Shown here in pieces: positions 34,308 to 43,942 of a DNA stretch of 64,000 bases; positions within the stretch are counted from its first letter, which is position 1, and each line of letters starts with the position of its first letter. Origin of the DNA: VRUE01 sp963817945 (GTDB lineage: Bacteria; Actinomycetota; Thermoleophilia; Solirubrobacterales; 70-9); the NCBI GenBank assembly GCA_963817945.1, contig CAWFQH010000001.1, positions 1-64,000 of the forward strand, written 5' to 3'. The position numbers were made by a program, and so were the translations under genes. The notes under the pieces are model-generated. The model saw nothing but the letters and a program-made list of their open reading frames with translations. It was not told where the DNA came from and did not search any database.

Positions 34308-34985
34308 TCACGCCTGGTCCCCGAGCTGTTGCAGTGCCTGCTCGGCCGCCATCTGCTCCGCCGCCTTCTTGCTTCGACCCTCGCCCCTCCCAACGGACTC
34401 GGCGTCGACGATCGCCTCCACCTCGAAGGTCCGCCGGTGCGCGGGCCCCGATTCGGCGACCACCTCGTAGCTTACGTGCGCGCGGCGCCTGGCGAGCAGC
34501 TCCTGCAGGGCCGACTTGGAGTCGACGCGAGCCTCGGTCGCGTACTCGATCCGCTGCTCGAAGGCAGCCGCGACCGCCTTCGCGGTGCGCTCGAAGCCGA
34601 AGGCGACAAAGCAGGCCCCGATCAGCGCCTCGGTTGCCTCCGGCAGTGGCCGCGATCCAGCCAGCAGCGCCTCGGCGGGAATCGCCTCCTCGACTTCTGG
34701 CTCGGCCTCTTCGAGCATCTCGGGTACGCCCAGCTCGCGGCCGACCTCAGCACAAGAGATGCCGCTGACGGCGTGATTGTGGATCTTGGTCAGGCCGCCG
34801 GCGTCAATCTCGGGGAAGCGCTCGTGGAGGTCGGCGGCGACAGCGAGGGCGAGGACGCTGTCGCCAAGGTAGGCCAGGCGCCCGTAGGACTCCGACTCCT
34901 CGGCCCAGGAGGAGTGTGTGAGGGCGCGGTGCCGCAGCTCGTCGGGCAGCTCGGCGACGAGCTCCGCGAGAGCGGCGACGCTCAC
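34308..34985 (-). CDS. rnc: Ribonuclease III with altered active-site residues
   Basis: 225 aa. Endonuclease domain (1-145) and dsRBD (150-222, SKSALQELLARR to KKAAEQMAAEQAL). The signature ERLEFLGD reads GRLAYLGD (35-42): the positions of E. coli Glu38 and Glu41 are Gly35 and Ala38, while Asp45 is kept as Asp42. Asp114 is replaced by Glu116, and Glu117 is kept as Glu119. Loss of the Glu41 equivalent removes a known metal ligand, so catalysis may be altered or metal use different. ATG overlaps the acpP stop (ATGA). Confidence 0.9.
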   Translation of the reverse strand: MSVAALAELVAELPDELRHRALTHSSWAEESESYGRLAYLGDSVLALAVAADLHERFPEIDAGGLTKIHNHAVSGISCAEVGRELGVPEMLEEAEPEVEEAIPAEALLAGSRPLPEATEALIGACFVAFGFERTAKAVAAAFEQRIEYATEARVDSKSALQELLARRRAHVSYEVVAESGPAHRRTFEVEAIVDAESVGRGEGRSKKAAEQMAAEQALQQLGDQA

Positions 34986-35239
34986 GCTGGGGCGCGCTCC
35001 AGGACAAAGCTCACGGCGTCGCCGACCGTCTCGATCCGTGCCGCCTCCTGCTCGGAGACAGAGATGCCATAGCGGTCCTCTAGCTCCATCACCAGCTCGT
35101 AGAGGTCGAGCGAGTCGGCGTCGAGGTCGTCCTTGAAGCGGGTCTCCTCGCCGATCGAGGCGCCGTCGACTTCCAGCTCCTCGGCGAGGTGGTCGCGGAC
35201 CAGGCTGAGTACTTCGTCGCGGGTCATCGCTGCCGGCAT
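34982..35239 (-). CDS. acpP: Acyl carrier protein
   Basis: 85 aa (a second Met at 35227 would give 81). The four-helix ACP has the phosphopantetheine attachment motif DADSLDLYELV with Ser43. It carries growing fatty acyl chains. Sited between plsX and rnc, as in many bacteria, and coupled to rnc by a 4-bp overlap. Confidence 0.96.
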   Translation of the reverse strand: MPAAMTRDEVLSLVRDHLAEELEVDGASIGEETRFKDDLDADSLDLYELVMELEDRYGISVSEQEAARIETVGDAVSFVLERAPA

Positions 35240-35262
35240 CTTCCCATCATCCGCGGGCCCCG

Positions 35263-36288
35263 TCAGCCTGTTTCCCCGGACAGGGCTCCCCGCGTCGCCG
35301 CACCCTGGCGCAGGAGGGCGGCGGTGCGACCGACCGCGTCGCTCCTCACACAGCGCGAGGCCAGCCGCACGGCGTTCGCGATCCCCTCGGCCCCAGCGCT
35401 GCCGTGACCGACCACGGCCACACCCCGCAGGCCAAGCAAGATCGCACCCCCGGTCGCATCCGGGCGCAACTCGCGGCGCAGGCCGCCGAGGGCCGGCTTC
35501 ATCAGCAGGCCGCCGAGGGCGCTGAGCGGGTTCGAGCGGGCGGCGTCGCCCAGCGCCGCCGCGACGGTGCGCGCAGTTCCCTCCATCAGCTTCAAAGCCA
35601 CGTTGCCGGTGAAGCCGTCGGTGACGGCGACGTCGACGGCGGCGGCGGGAAGGTCGCGCCCCTCGACGTTGCCGACGAACTCGATCCCCTCGGCGGCGGC
35701 GAGCAGAGCGTGAGCGGCGACCACCTCCTCGCGCCCCTTTCCCGCCTCCTCGCCGACCGAGAGCAGTCCGATTCGGGGCGCCTCAACGCCGAGCACCGCC
35801 TCACTGAAGGCAGCGCCGAGGAAGGCGAACTGGACCAGGTGCTGCGCCCGCACCTCGACGTTGGCGCCGACGTCGAGGAAGAGCACCGACTTTCCGGGAA
35901 CCGGCAACTGCACCGCCAGGGCCGGCCGCTGGACGCCCTGCAGGCGGCGCAGACCGAAGGTGGCGGCGGCCATCGTCGCCCCGGTGGACCCGTGGCTGAC
36001 CATCGCCTCGGCCCGTCCCTCCGCGACCTCGCGCGCCGCGCGCACCACCGAAGCCTCCTTCTTGGCCCGCGCGGCGGCCACGGGCTCCTCCTCGTTGGAG
36101 ATCCACTCCGAGGTTGGGACGACCTCGATCCCGTCGATGCCGGCGAGGTCCAGCTCCTCCGGCGGACCGAACACCCGCAGGTGGATGCCGTCCGCGGCGG
36201 CGAGTCTGGCGCCCTCCGCGAGGACCGCGAAGCCTTGCTCGGCGCCGAAACCGTCGAGGGCGACGGTCGCCGGGCGCCCGCCCGGCAT
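35263..36288 (-). CDS. plsX: Phosphate acyltransferase PlsX
   Basis: 341 aa from ATG 36288, which overlaps the rpmF stop in a TGATG junction. Rossmann-like PlsX features: VALDGFGAE at the N-terminus, MVSHGSTGATMAAATFGL, LDVGANVEV, NVEGRDL and TDGFTGNVALKLMEG. Converts acyl-ACP to acyl phosphate for phospholipid synthesis; fits with the adjacent acpP. Confidence 0.95.
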   Translation of the reverse strand: MPGGRPATVALDGFGAEQGFAVLAEGARLAAADGIHLRVFGPPEELDLAGIDGIEVVPTSEWISNEEEPVAAARAKKEASVVRAAREVAEGRAEAMVSHGSTGATMAAATFGLRRLQGVQRPALAVQLPVPGKSVLFLDVGANVEVRAQHLVQFAFLGAAFSEAVLGVEAPRIGLLSVGEEAGKGREEVVAAHALLAAAEGIEFVGNVEGRDLPAAAVDVAVTDGFTGNVALKLMEGTARTVAAALGDAARSNPLSALGGLLMKPALGGLRRELRPDATGGAILLGLRGVAVVGHGSAGAEGIANAVRLASRCVRSDAVGRTAALLRQGAATRGALSGETG

Positions 36289-36503
36289 CACTCCTGGCTG
36301 TCGGGAGCGCCGGCGCTCGGCTCGGCGATCCGGTGCTGGACCACCTCGCGCCCTGCGTAGGTACCGCACGTCGGGCAGACCCGGTGGGGCAGCCGCGGGC
36401 TGTGGCAGCGCGGGCAGCTGTTCAGGTTCGGCTTGCCGGCCTTGTGCTGCGCACGCCGCTTGTCGCGTCGCGCGCTGGAAGTTCGCTTCTTAGGGACGGC
36501 CAT
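36288..36503 (-). CDS. rpmF: 50S ribosomal protein L32
   Basis: 71 aa. MAVPKKRTSSARRDKRRAQHK is the standard L32 start. The zinc ribbon CPRCHSPRLPHRVCPTCG shows this is the C+ (zinc-binding) form. Coupled to plsX by TGATG. Confidence 0.96.
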   Translation of the reverse strand: MAVPKKRTSSARRDKRRAQHKAGKPNLNSCPRCHSPRLPHRVCPTCGTYAGREVVQHRIAEPSAGAPDSQE

Positions 36504-36531
36504 AGGTCGCGGGATGGTAGCGGGTGCGCCG

Positions 36532-37056
36532 CTAGTCCAGCTTCAGCTCATCCAGCTTCGACCAGCGGGGATCACGCACACTCTCGTGCTCGTGGTCCGC
36601 GGGGTCGGCATCGTTCAGCGACTCGCCGCAGATAGGGCAGAGGCCAGCACAGTCGGGACGACAGAGGATTCGGGCCGGCAGGGCCAGGATCGCGGCGTCG
36701 TGGGCCCAGCGGCCGAGGTCGAGGTCGTCTTCGACCACGTAGGGGCTGCGCAGCTCCTCGTCCTCGGTGTTGGACTGGTCGACCTCGCGCGCGTCGACCT
36801 CGGTCTCCACCAGCGCCGCCTCGAGGCAGCGCATGCAGGGACCCTCGACCCGCAGCGGCAGGCGCAAGCGGAAGGCGTAGCCGTTGGTCGGCCGGGAGAT
36901 GTCGAGCCTGGCCTCGATCGTCCCGTCCCCCGGCAGGTAGGTCTGCCCGCCCAGCTCGAGCGGGTCGAGGCGCACGCCGAGGTCGAGCCGTGCTCCCTCG
37001 CCGTGAGAGAGCGAGAGGCGCCCCAGGTCGATGATCGTGATCGATGCTCCAGCCAT
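36532..37056 (-). CDS. yceD: YceD/DUF177 family protein
   Basis: 174 aa. Beta-rich DUF177 domain with Cys pair CMRC (about 77-80) and a C-terminal CRPDCAGLCPICGE cluster. Always upstream of rpmF; linked in other organisms to 23S rRNA accumulation or ribosome assembly. First gene of the long core operon, divergent from the methyltransferase gene. Confidence 0.92.
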   Translation of the reverse strand: MAGASITIIDLGRLSLSHGEGARLDLGVRLDPLELGGQTYLPGDGTIEARLDISRPTNGYAFRLRLPLRVEGPCMRCLEAALVETEVDAREVDQSNTEDEELRSPYVVEDDLDLGRWAHDAAILALPARILCRPDCAGLCPICGESLNDADPADHEHESVRDPRWSKLDELKLD

Positions 37057-37111
37057 TGTGAGCTCCTCCGCCCGGCCGCTTACGATGGCATCCCTCCGAC
37101 GAGGTTACGAA

Positions 37112-37606
37112 ATGGGCCACTTCGACTGGACACCGGACGAGTATCTGGAGCGGATCCGCGCCAAGCTCCCGCGCTACGACGAGCTGCAGGAACAAGCCGT
37201 CGCCGCAGTCCCCTTCCCGCCGGAGCGGGTGCTGGAGCTGGGAATGGGAACCGGCGAGACGACGAGGCGGTTGATCGAGGCCCACCCGGAGGCCTGGGTC
37301 GTCGGCCTCGACGCCAGCCCCGACATGGTCTTCCGCGCTAGGCAGACCTACGACGACGTCCAGCTGGCCCGCATGGAGGATCCCCTCCCCGACGGCCCCT
37401 GGGACCTGGTCATCTCGGTCCTCTCCGTCAATGACCTCAGCGACGATCAGAAGAAGGCCTTGGTCCGCCGCGTCAAGGACCATTCCCGCTCCCTCGTCAT
37501 CGGCGACCAGTTCGAAGGGGACCAGCTCCAAAGCCTCGTCGAGTGGTCGCAAGGCGAGATCGCCTGGCAGGCCGACGATCTGGCCGTGATCCGCGCCGTC
37601 TACTAA
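37112..37606 (+). CDS. Class I SAM-dependent methyltransferase
   Basis: 164 aa from ATG 37112 (GAGG at -8); an ATG at 37085 is possible. SAM-binding motif I is VLELGMGTGETTRRL, with Asp in VVGLDASPDM as motif II and DLVISVLSVNDL as motif IV. The substrate is unknown. Length and motif spacing fit small-molecule methyltransferases such as Methyltransf_11/25. Confidence 0.82.
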   Translation: MGHFDWTPDEYLERIRAKLPRYDELQEQAVAAVPFPPERVLELGMGTGETTRRLIEAHPEAWVVGLDASPDMVFRARQTYDDVQLARMEDPLPDGPWDLVISVLSVNDLSDDQKKALVRRVKDHSRSLVIGDQFEGDQLQSLVEWSQGEIAWQADDLAVIRAVY

Positions 37607-37619
37607 GAAGAGGGCGGAG

Positions 37620-38103
37620 CTAGGCCTGCTCGTCCAGCTCGGGGACGGGTTGCTCTTCGTCCCGCCCCGCGAGCCGGTCGCGGCCGCGTTGCACGGCCGC
37701 CAGGAACTTCTGCAGGTTGACCTCAAGGGTGTTGAGGATCTCGTCGGCGTAGTCCTCGGCGCCGAGCCGTAATCTCCCTCTCGCGGGTGCGGGCGTCCTC
37801 GACGATCTCGTCGGCCGCCCGCTCGGCCTGCTTGGTGACCTCCTCGTCGGAGATCAGCCGCGCCTGCTGCTCGCGTGCCTCGCGCACGATCCGCTCCGCC
37901 TCGCGCTTGGCCTCGGCCAGCATCTCCTGGCGCTCCTTGACGATCCAGCGAGCCTGCTTGATCTCCTCGGGGATCGTCGCACGCATCTGGTCGAGGAGGT
38001 CGTAGATCTCCTCGCGGTCCACGCGCACCTGGTCCGTCAACGGCACGGGCCGGGCGTTGTGGACTACGTCATCGAGCTTGTCTATTAGGACCAGTACGTC
38101 CAT
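37620..38103 (-). CDS. DivIVA/SepIVA-like coiled-coil protein, one frameshift
   Basis: About 160 aa if repaired. Starts MDVLVLIDKLDDVVHNARPV; a charged coiled-coil (about 50-115) dominates. Near 37767 the frame changes: the first frame ends in Arg-rich noise, while the next frame continues with RLGAEDYADEILNTLEVNLQ and an acidic tail to the TAG at 37620. One base too many explains it. Content and position between yceD-rpmF and coaD match the mycobacterial SepIVA group (Rv2927c), which acts in septum formation. The family assignment is by context and style. Confidence 0.78.
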
Positions 38104-38208
38104 CAGAAGATCGTAAGCCTACGTGTCGGGGGCATCGTCGGTGAAGAACCGGTCATTTCCTCGGGTTTTTGCAAGCTCGCGCCCACGGGGCGCGCCGGCC
38201 GTGGAAGC

Positions 38209-38707
38209 CTACCGTTCGCCCAGGCGCTCCGTCATCGCGGCCGCAACGGGGCTCGGCACGAGGTCCGAAACGTCGCCGCCGAAGGTCGCCATTTCCTTCA
38301 CCCCGGTGGAAGAGAGAAAGCTGTACTGCGGCGAGGCAATCATGTAGATGCTCTCGATCCCGGGGTCGAGCTTGCGGTTCAGCTGCGCCATCTCGAACTC
38401 GTACTCGAAGTCGGAGATCGCCCGCAGGCCCTTGACGATCGCCGTCGCGCCCTGTTCGCGGGCGAACTCGACCAAAAGGTTGGAGAAGATCCGTGCCTCG
38501 ACGTTGCCGAGGCTCGCCGTCGCCTCTTCGATCAACCCCCTGCGCTCCTCGGCAGTGAACAGGGTCTTGTCCTTGCGCATCGGGTTGTCGACGATGCCGA
38601 CGACGACCCGCTCGAAGACCTCCGAGCTGCGGGTGATGATGTCGAGGTGCCCGTTGGTGACGGGTCGTAGCTGCCGGGCAGACGACCGTCCCGTTGCGCT
38701 CGGCCAT
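38209..38707 (-). CDS. coaD: Phosphopantetheine adenylyltransferase, two frameshifts
   Basis: About 166 aa if repaired. MAERNGTVVCP (ATG 38707) should continue GSYDPVTNGHLD, but a base appears to be missing in the C/G run at about 38672 and another at about 38658. After that the frame is sound: MRKDKTLFTAEERR, KGLRAISDFEYEFEMA and SPQYSFLSSTGVKE are standard CoaD motifs. The enzyme makes dephospho-CoA and is essential. Overlaps the rsmD stop by TGATG. Confidence 0.85.
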
Positions 38708-39254
38708 CAGTCCCGCTCCTTCGCCGCGTAGAAGGAGACGTCGGTGCCGCCGTAGCGGCGCTGGCGGAGTCGCTCGAGCGACTCGATCCGCAGGGACGGC
38801 CGGCACCGCTCTCGACGACCGCCCGTCCCTCCTCTTCGAGGAGTCCCGGGAGATGCATGTCGAGTTCCCGCCCCACGCGGTCGGCGAGTTTATAGGGGGC
38901 ATCGACGAAGACAAGATCGAAGCGGGGCGGTTCCGACGCGACGGCGCGGTCGGCGAGCCAGCGCACGACGTCGGCCCGCACCAGCTCGGCCCGCTCGCGC
39001 AGCCCGAGCTGCTCCACGTTGCCGAGCGCCGGGCGGGTGTCGCGGTCGACCAGGATGACGCTGTCCGCCCCGCGTGACAGCGCCTCGATCGCCAGGGCGC
39101 CGGTGCCGCAGTAGAGGTCGAGGACGCGGGCACCGACGACCTCGCCGAGCGCCGAGAAGATCGCCTCGCGAACGCGATCGGAGGTCGGCCGCACCTTCCA
39201 GCCGCGCGGCGCGACGAGCCGGCGCCCCTTCAGCTCCCCCGCGATCACCCTCAT
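38707..39254 (-). CDS. rsmD: 16S rRNA (guanine966-N2)-methyltransferase, one frameshift
   Basis: About 182 aa if repaired. MRVIAGELKGRRLVAPRG, then PTSDRVREAIFSAL, SAM motif VLDLYCGTGALAIEALSRGA and catalytic FVDAPYKLA. The last 28 codons are in another frame (LRIESLERLRQRRYGGTDVS to TGA); the switch is near 38796-38800 where one base seems to be missing. Partner of coaD in the usual rsmD-coaD pair. Confidence 0.87.
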
Positions 39255-39278
39255 GAACGCATGTCCTCCAAGTCGAAG

Positions 39279-39313
39279 CGGACTTTATGCACGCCATGCA
39301 TGCATGAAGTCCG
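39279..39313 (-). terminator. Hairpin between recG and rsmD
   Basis: CGGACTTTATGCA (39279-39291) pairs with TGCATGAAGTCCG (39301-39313) with one mismatch and a 9-nt loop. It lies in the 63-bp gap directly after the recG stop. No T-run. Confidence 0.5.
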
Positions 39314-39317
39314 GTCG

Positions 39318-41521
39318 CTACAACGGGATCGGGTCGGCCGCTCCGGCGCCGAAGCGGCGGCGGGCGACTTCCAGCAGTGGCCCAAGCTCGGGGACGTCGA
39401 GCGAGCCGTGGCGATGCAGTAGTGCCAGCACCTCCTCGCGGGCGGCGACCAGGGTCGGCGTTTCCTCCGGCAGCTCGGCGATGCCGAAGCGGGGCAGGCC
39501 GTGCTGGCGGGTGCCGAGTACCTCGCCCTCGCCGCGCAGGTTGAGGTCAACCTCAGCCAGCTTGAAGCCGTCGCTCTCGCGCTCGACAGCCTTCAGCCGC
39601 CGCCGGGCCATCCCACCACCCTCTTCGGGAAAGAGCAGACAGAAGGAGGGGTGCTCGCCGCGACCGACGCGGCCGCGCAGCTGGTGTAGCTGTGAGACCC
39701 CGTAGCGCTCGGCGCCCTCGATCACCATCACGCTCGCGTTGGCGACGTCGACGCCAACCTCGATCACCGTGGTGGCAACGAGGACGTCGAGGGTGCCGGA
39801 GGCGAATGCCTCCATCGCCTCTGCCTTGCGGGCAGAGGGCATCTGGCCGTGGATGACGCCGACCGCAAAGCCGCTCAGCTCGCCGGCCGCGAGACGCTCG
39901 GCCTCCACCTCGGCCGCCTTGCCTTGCATCTTCTCCGACTCTTCCACCAGTGGGCAGACGATGTAAGCCTGCCGCCCTGCCCGCAGTTGCTCGCGAACGA
40001 ACTCGTACGCGTCCGCCCTCTCGCCCGCCTCGACCAAGCGCGTCTCGATTGGCTGGCGCCCTGGCGGCAGCTCGCGCAGCGCCGTCGTGTCGAGGTCGCC
40101 GTAAGCGGTCAGCGAGAGGGTGCGGGGAATCGGCGTCGCGGTCATGTGGAGGACGTGCGGCGCCATCCCCTCCACCCGCTTCGCATCCAGAGCTCGCCGC
40201 TGCTGGACACCGAAGCGGTGCTGCTCGTCGACCACGCAGACGCCGAGGCGGGCAAGCTCAACCTTGGGATCGATCAAGGCATGGGTCCCAACGGCGAGGC
40301 CGAGCTCGCCGGTCGCCAGCCGCTCCAGCGCCTCGCGGCGACGGGGCGCTGGCGTCGCCCCGGTCAGCAACGCGAACGGCAGCGGCTCGCGGGCGAGCAA
40401 ACGGTCGAGCGTGGAAGCATGCTGCTCGGCCAACGTCTCGGTCGGGGCCATCAGCACCGCTTGGAAGCCCGCCTCCAGGGCGCGCAGCATCGCGTACAGG
40501 GCCACCACGGTCTTTCCCGAACCCACCTCGCCCATCAGCAGCCGTTGCATCGGCTGCCCCGAGGCGAAGTCACGGTCGATCTCTTCGCAAGCCGCTTGCT
40601 GGTCGCGGGTGAGCTCGAATGGCAACGACGCGCTCCAGCGCGTCACTGACCGCCGGCTTTCCCAGCTGCGGACCAGGGCGCGCCGCCCGCTGAGTTCGCT
40701 TACGAGTCGTGAGGATCGCCTGGTAGAGAAAGAGCTCCTCGAAGGCCGAACCGCTGCCGCGCCTGCTCGACATCGGCCTCCGCATCGGGAAAGTGCACCG
40801 CCTGGAAGGCATCCGCTACCCCCGCGAATCCCCGCCGCGCTCTCAACTCGGCGGGCAACGGCTCGGGCATGTTCTCCACCCAAGGGATCACCTGCTCGAC
40901 CCACTGCCGTATCCGTTGGGCCTTCAATTGCTCGGTCGCCGGGTGAACCGGAACCGAGCTTCTTCGCCTCTCCCGCGGGTGGCGTTGGGGGAGGGGGTCG
41001 AGGACGCCCCCGCCCGCAGCGCCCCCCTCCCCCGACGACAGGACCCGCGGGCCGGAGCTCAAAAGCTCGTATTCGCTGACCCGGAAGCCGCGCTTGTCCC
41101 GCGAGCCGGTCAAGAGCAAGCGGCTCCCTGGCGTCAGCTTCTGAGCCACCCAAGGCTGGTTGAACCACGTCGCCCTGATCGAGTCCGATTCGTCGCCGAC
41201 TTTCACGGAGAGGATCGAGAGACCGCGGCGACGGAAGTTGCTCGGCTTGGCTCCCATCACCTCCACCTGCAAGGTCGCCTTGTCGCCCACCTCGACCTCC
41301 GCCACCGGCACGACGGTGCGGTCGCGGTGGCTGTGGGGGAAGCGGAGCAGGAGGTCGCCGACCGTGGCGATCCCTGCCTCGGCAGCCGCTTCGGCGAGCT
41401 TGGGCCCGACGCCATCGAGGGTCTCGATCGAGACTTCGAGGACGCTCGGGCGGGGCCAATGAACCGGCGCCTCGCGCAGCTGTGCCCCGGTCAGCTCCGA
41501 ATCGCCGCCGAAGGAGCGCAC
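39318..41521 (-). CDS. recG: ATP-dependent DNA helicase RecG, two frameshifts, with in-gene palindrome
   Basis: About 735 aa if repaired. GTG 41521. The N-terminal wedge has SIETLDGVGPKLAEAAAEAG and VGDLLLRFPHSHRDRT. Near 40757 the frame shifts (one G too many, restoring RQRFAFEELFLYQA) and again near 40650-40670 before SLPFELTRDQQ. The helicase core is intact: GEVGSGKT, DEQHRFG, TATPIPRT and LHQLRGRVGRGEH. RecG remodels stalled forks. Residues about 157-183 come from a palindromic element (40972-41051) in the wedge region. Order rpmB-fakA-recG-rsmD-coaD is conserved. Confidence 0.87.
40972..41051. repeat. In-gene palindromic element (recG)
   Basis: Terminal 9-bp repeats CCCGCGGGT/ACCCGCGGG (40972-40980, 41043-41051), followed inward by GGCG and preceded by GACAGG as in the other copies. 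The internal stem is GGGGGAGGGGG/CCCCCTCCCCC (40987-40997 with 41023-41033). The centre is CCGCCCGCAGCG. Confidence 0.85.
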
Positions 41522-43151
41522 TACTCGAGCGGCGAGCAGCCACCACCAGCTCGGCTGGCCGCCCTCGTGGGTCTCGATCTCGACCCCGTCCGGAACGTGG
41601 GGATCGATCTCGTCCAGTGGGATCGGGGCCCCCTCCCCGCCACCACGGTGACGATCTCGGCGCCCTTGGCGAGCTGCTGAATCGTCGCCGCTAGGGTCGA
41701 GCCAGCGCCGCCCCAAGCGACGATCTCCTCACCGACGAACCCCACCGCGTCGCCCTGCCGGAAGCGGCCCTGGGCGTCGTCGCGGCCCGCCGGGGCGACC
41801 CCGCCCGCCGCGATCCCGTCCAGCGCGGCCGTGAGGCGCTCGGCGTTCTCCTCCGCGGTGCGGCCCGGATCGAGCTCGATCAGCGCCAGCAAGCTGGCCT
41901 GCTGTGATGTCGCCGGCACGACCCGCGCCGGCTTCTCCGACAGCTCGCAGGCCCGCTCGGCGGCCATGATCACGTTGGAGGAGCTCGGCAGGACCACGAT
42001 CTCGTCGGCGGGCACCTCGTGGATCCCCGCCAGCAGCTCGTAGGTGGACGGGTTGAGGGTCTCGCCGCCGTCGACCACGTGGGCGCCGAGCTCGCCGAAC
42101 ATCCGCGCCAAGCCGTCGCCCGCGGCGACGGCTAGCGCACCGGAGCGTCCGCTCGCGAGGCGGGCGCTGCGCTCGGCGATCTGCTCGCGCATGTCGGCGA
42201 CGTCGAGGTTGGTTACCTCGCCCACTCCCTCAAACAGGGCGACCGCGGCCTCGGGCTCGTCGGTGTGGACGTGGACCTTCAGCGTCACCTCATCCCCGAC
42301 GACCAGCACCGAGTCGCCGAGCCCCTCCAACCGAGGCAGGAAGTCTCGTGAGTTGAGCCCAGCCCCGGAGACGATGAAGTTGGTGCAGTAGCGGTAGCGG
42401 CTGTCGTGGTGGTGGGGTCGACTCAATCGCGGCGCCTCCTGGTGGGAGATCTCTGGCAAGCCGTCGCGCTCGCCGCGCAGGCCGGCGACCACGCCGGCCA
42501 GGATCAGCACCAGCCCGTAGCCACCGGCGTCGACGACCCCCGACTCGCGCAGGACCTCGAGCTGCTCCGGGTCCGCTCGACCGCCTTCTGCCCGTCGGTG
42601 ACCGCCTTTTCGAGGATCTCGGCGAGAACGGCGTCCTGCTGCTCGTCGCTGACGCCGCGGTCGAGGCGCTGCTTGTCCGCTTCGAGGCGGACGAGCTGAC
42701 GGGTCATCGAGTGCGCCATCTCGCGGAAGACGGTCAGCATCGTCCCCTCCGCCGGGTCGCGAACGGAGTCGTAGGCGGCGTCGGCAGCGCTGGCGAAGGC
42801 GGAGGCGACCAGAACCGGGTCGATCAGCTCGCCGGGCCTGCTCGCCAACTCCTCGGCGGCGCCGCGCACGATCTGGCTAAGGATGACGCCCGAATTTCCT
42901 CGGGCGCCCATCAGCGCCGCCCGGGCGAGCGCCTGCACCAGCTGCGTACGGCCGATCTCGTCGACCTCAAGACCGTCGAGGTGGTCGAGCTCTTCCATCA
43001 CCGCCCGCATCGTCATCGCCATGTTGTCGCCGGTGTCGCCGTCGGCGACCGGGAAGACGTTGAGGTCGTTGACCTCCTGGCGCCGCTCCTCCAGGTGGGC
43101 GTAGGCAGCGATGATGACGCGCCGAAAGCGCGCGATGGACGGATCGGGCAT
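41521..43151 (-). CDS. fakA: FakA/DAK2-domain fatty acid kinase-like protein, frameshifted
   Basis: About 543 aa if repaired. DhaL/DAK2 ATP-binding domain at the N-terminus: VFPVADGDTGDNMAMTM and ALMGARGNSGVILSQ. A base is missing near 42568 (AVERT should join PEQLEVLRESGVVDAGGYG), another in a G-run near 41645 (VTVVAG to EGAPIPLDEID), and probably one change near 41530 at the very end. The middle and C-terminal FakA-type domain includes VHVHTDEPE and VLPSSSNVIMAAE. Phosphorylates FakB-bound fatty acids in Gram-positives. Neighbours rpmB and recG fit. Confidence 0.85.
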
Positions 43152-43661
43152 CGCCAGTGGAATCTAGTAACCGCTACAGACAAGCGGTGGCGATAGAGGA
43201 GCGGGGATTCCCTCTCCGTGAATTGATGTCGCACGCGCTCCGCGCTTAGCGACTGAGGTGGAGCCCGGCTCCGCCGGGCAATAAACAGATTGCATGTCGC
43301 GGCTTCGCCACATTCCGGAGAGGGAATCCCCGCCCCTCCTCGCGTCGCCCGGCTGTACCAAGCCTCGCCACTCTGGCGATCCCGCCTGCATCGCGTGGCT
43401 CGCGTGGGCCACGGAAGCTTGCCTAGCCCCCAACCCGCGAAGCTTCCGAGGAGCCGCCAGCGCTGGTGGGAAGGAAGCCGGTTCTCCTTTCGGCGAATGT
43501 GGCCGAAGGCCGCGACATGCAATCTGAAGATCGCGCGGCGGCGCCCAAGTGGAAAGTGGTCCTGAGGCCGTAGGACCAAGCGAGGGCGTGACGGCGGCGG
43601 AGCGGCAGTGCTCCGCACGACGCGAAGCTGACGGTGCGTCCCCGCGCCGTGTCCTACGGCC
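43152..43661. repeat. Gene-free gap filled with overlapping inverted repeats
   Basis: About 510 bp between rpmB and fakA. Three long inverted repeats interlock: (i) 18-bp perfect arms 43201-43218 and 43316-43333; (ii) about 30-bp arms 43286-43315 and 43495-43526 with small gaps; (iii) 16-bp perfect arms 43561-43576 and 43651-43666, the last lying across the rpmB stop codon. A smaller GGAAGCTT/AAGCTTCC pair is at about 43413-43448. No open frame with coding character is seen on either strand. Confidence 0.75.
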
Positions 43662-43853
43662 TCAGGCGGCCTTGATGACCTTGTTGGCCTTGAGGCAGCG
43701 CGTGCAGACGTAGGCGCGCAGCTTGCGGCCCTTCTCTTCGATTCGGACCTTCTGCAGGTTCGGGTCGAAGCGCCGCTTGGTGGCGACCATCGAGTGGCTG
43801 CGGGACTGGCCAAACGCCGGTCCCTTGCCGCAGCTATGACAAACCCTGGCCAT
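43662..43853 (-). CDS. rpmB: 50S ribosomal protein L28
   Basis: 63 aa from ATG 43853. MARVCHSCGKGPAFGQSRSH is the L28 N-terminus with zinc Cys pair CHSC; the second pair is CTRC near the end. RRFDPNLQKVRI is also standard. The stop codon sits in an inverted-repeat arm. Confidence 0.95.
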   Translation of the reverse strand: MARVCHSCGKGPAFGQSRSHSMVATKRRFDPNLQKVRIEEKGRKLRAYVCTRCLKANKVIKAA

Positions 43854-43942
43854 CGGGTCGTGCATGGTAGCCTGATCGCTAGTTAGCTAAGTGGACTAAT
43901 AATTGCCGAGATCCAAATACTCAGGCCCCGAGGGGGAGAGAA

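Noticed and set aside
39318..41521. recG as two or three separate genes
   Set aside because: The pieces join into one normal-length RecG with motifs in order when single bases are corrected; the separate frames have no good starts.
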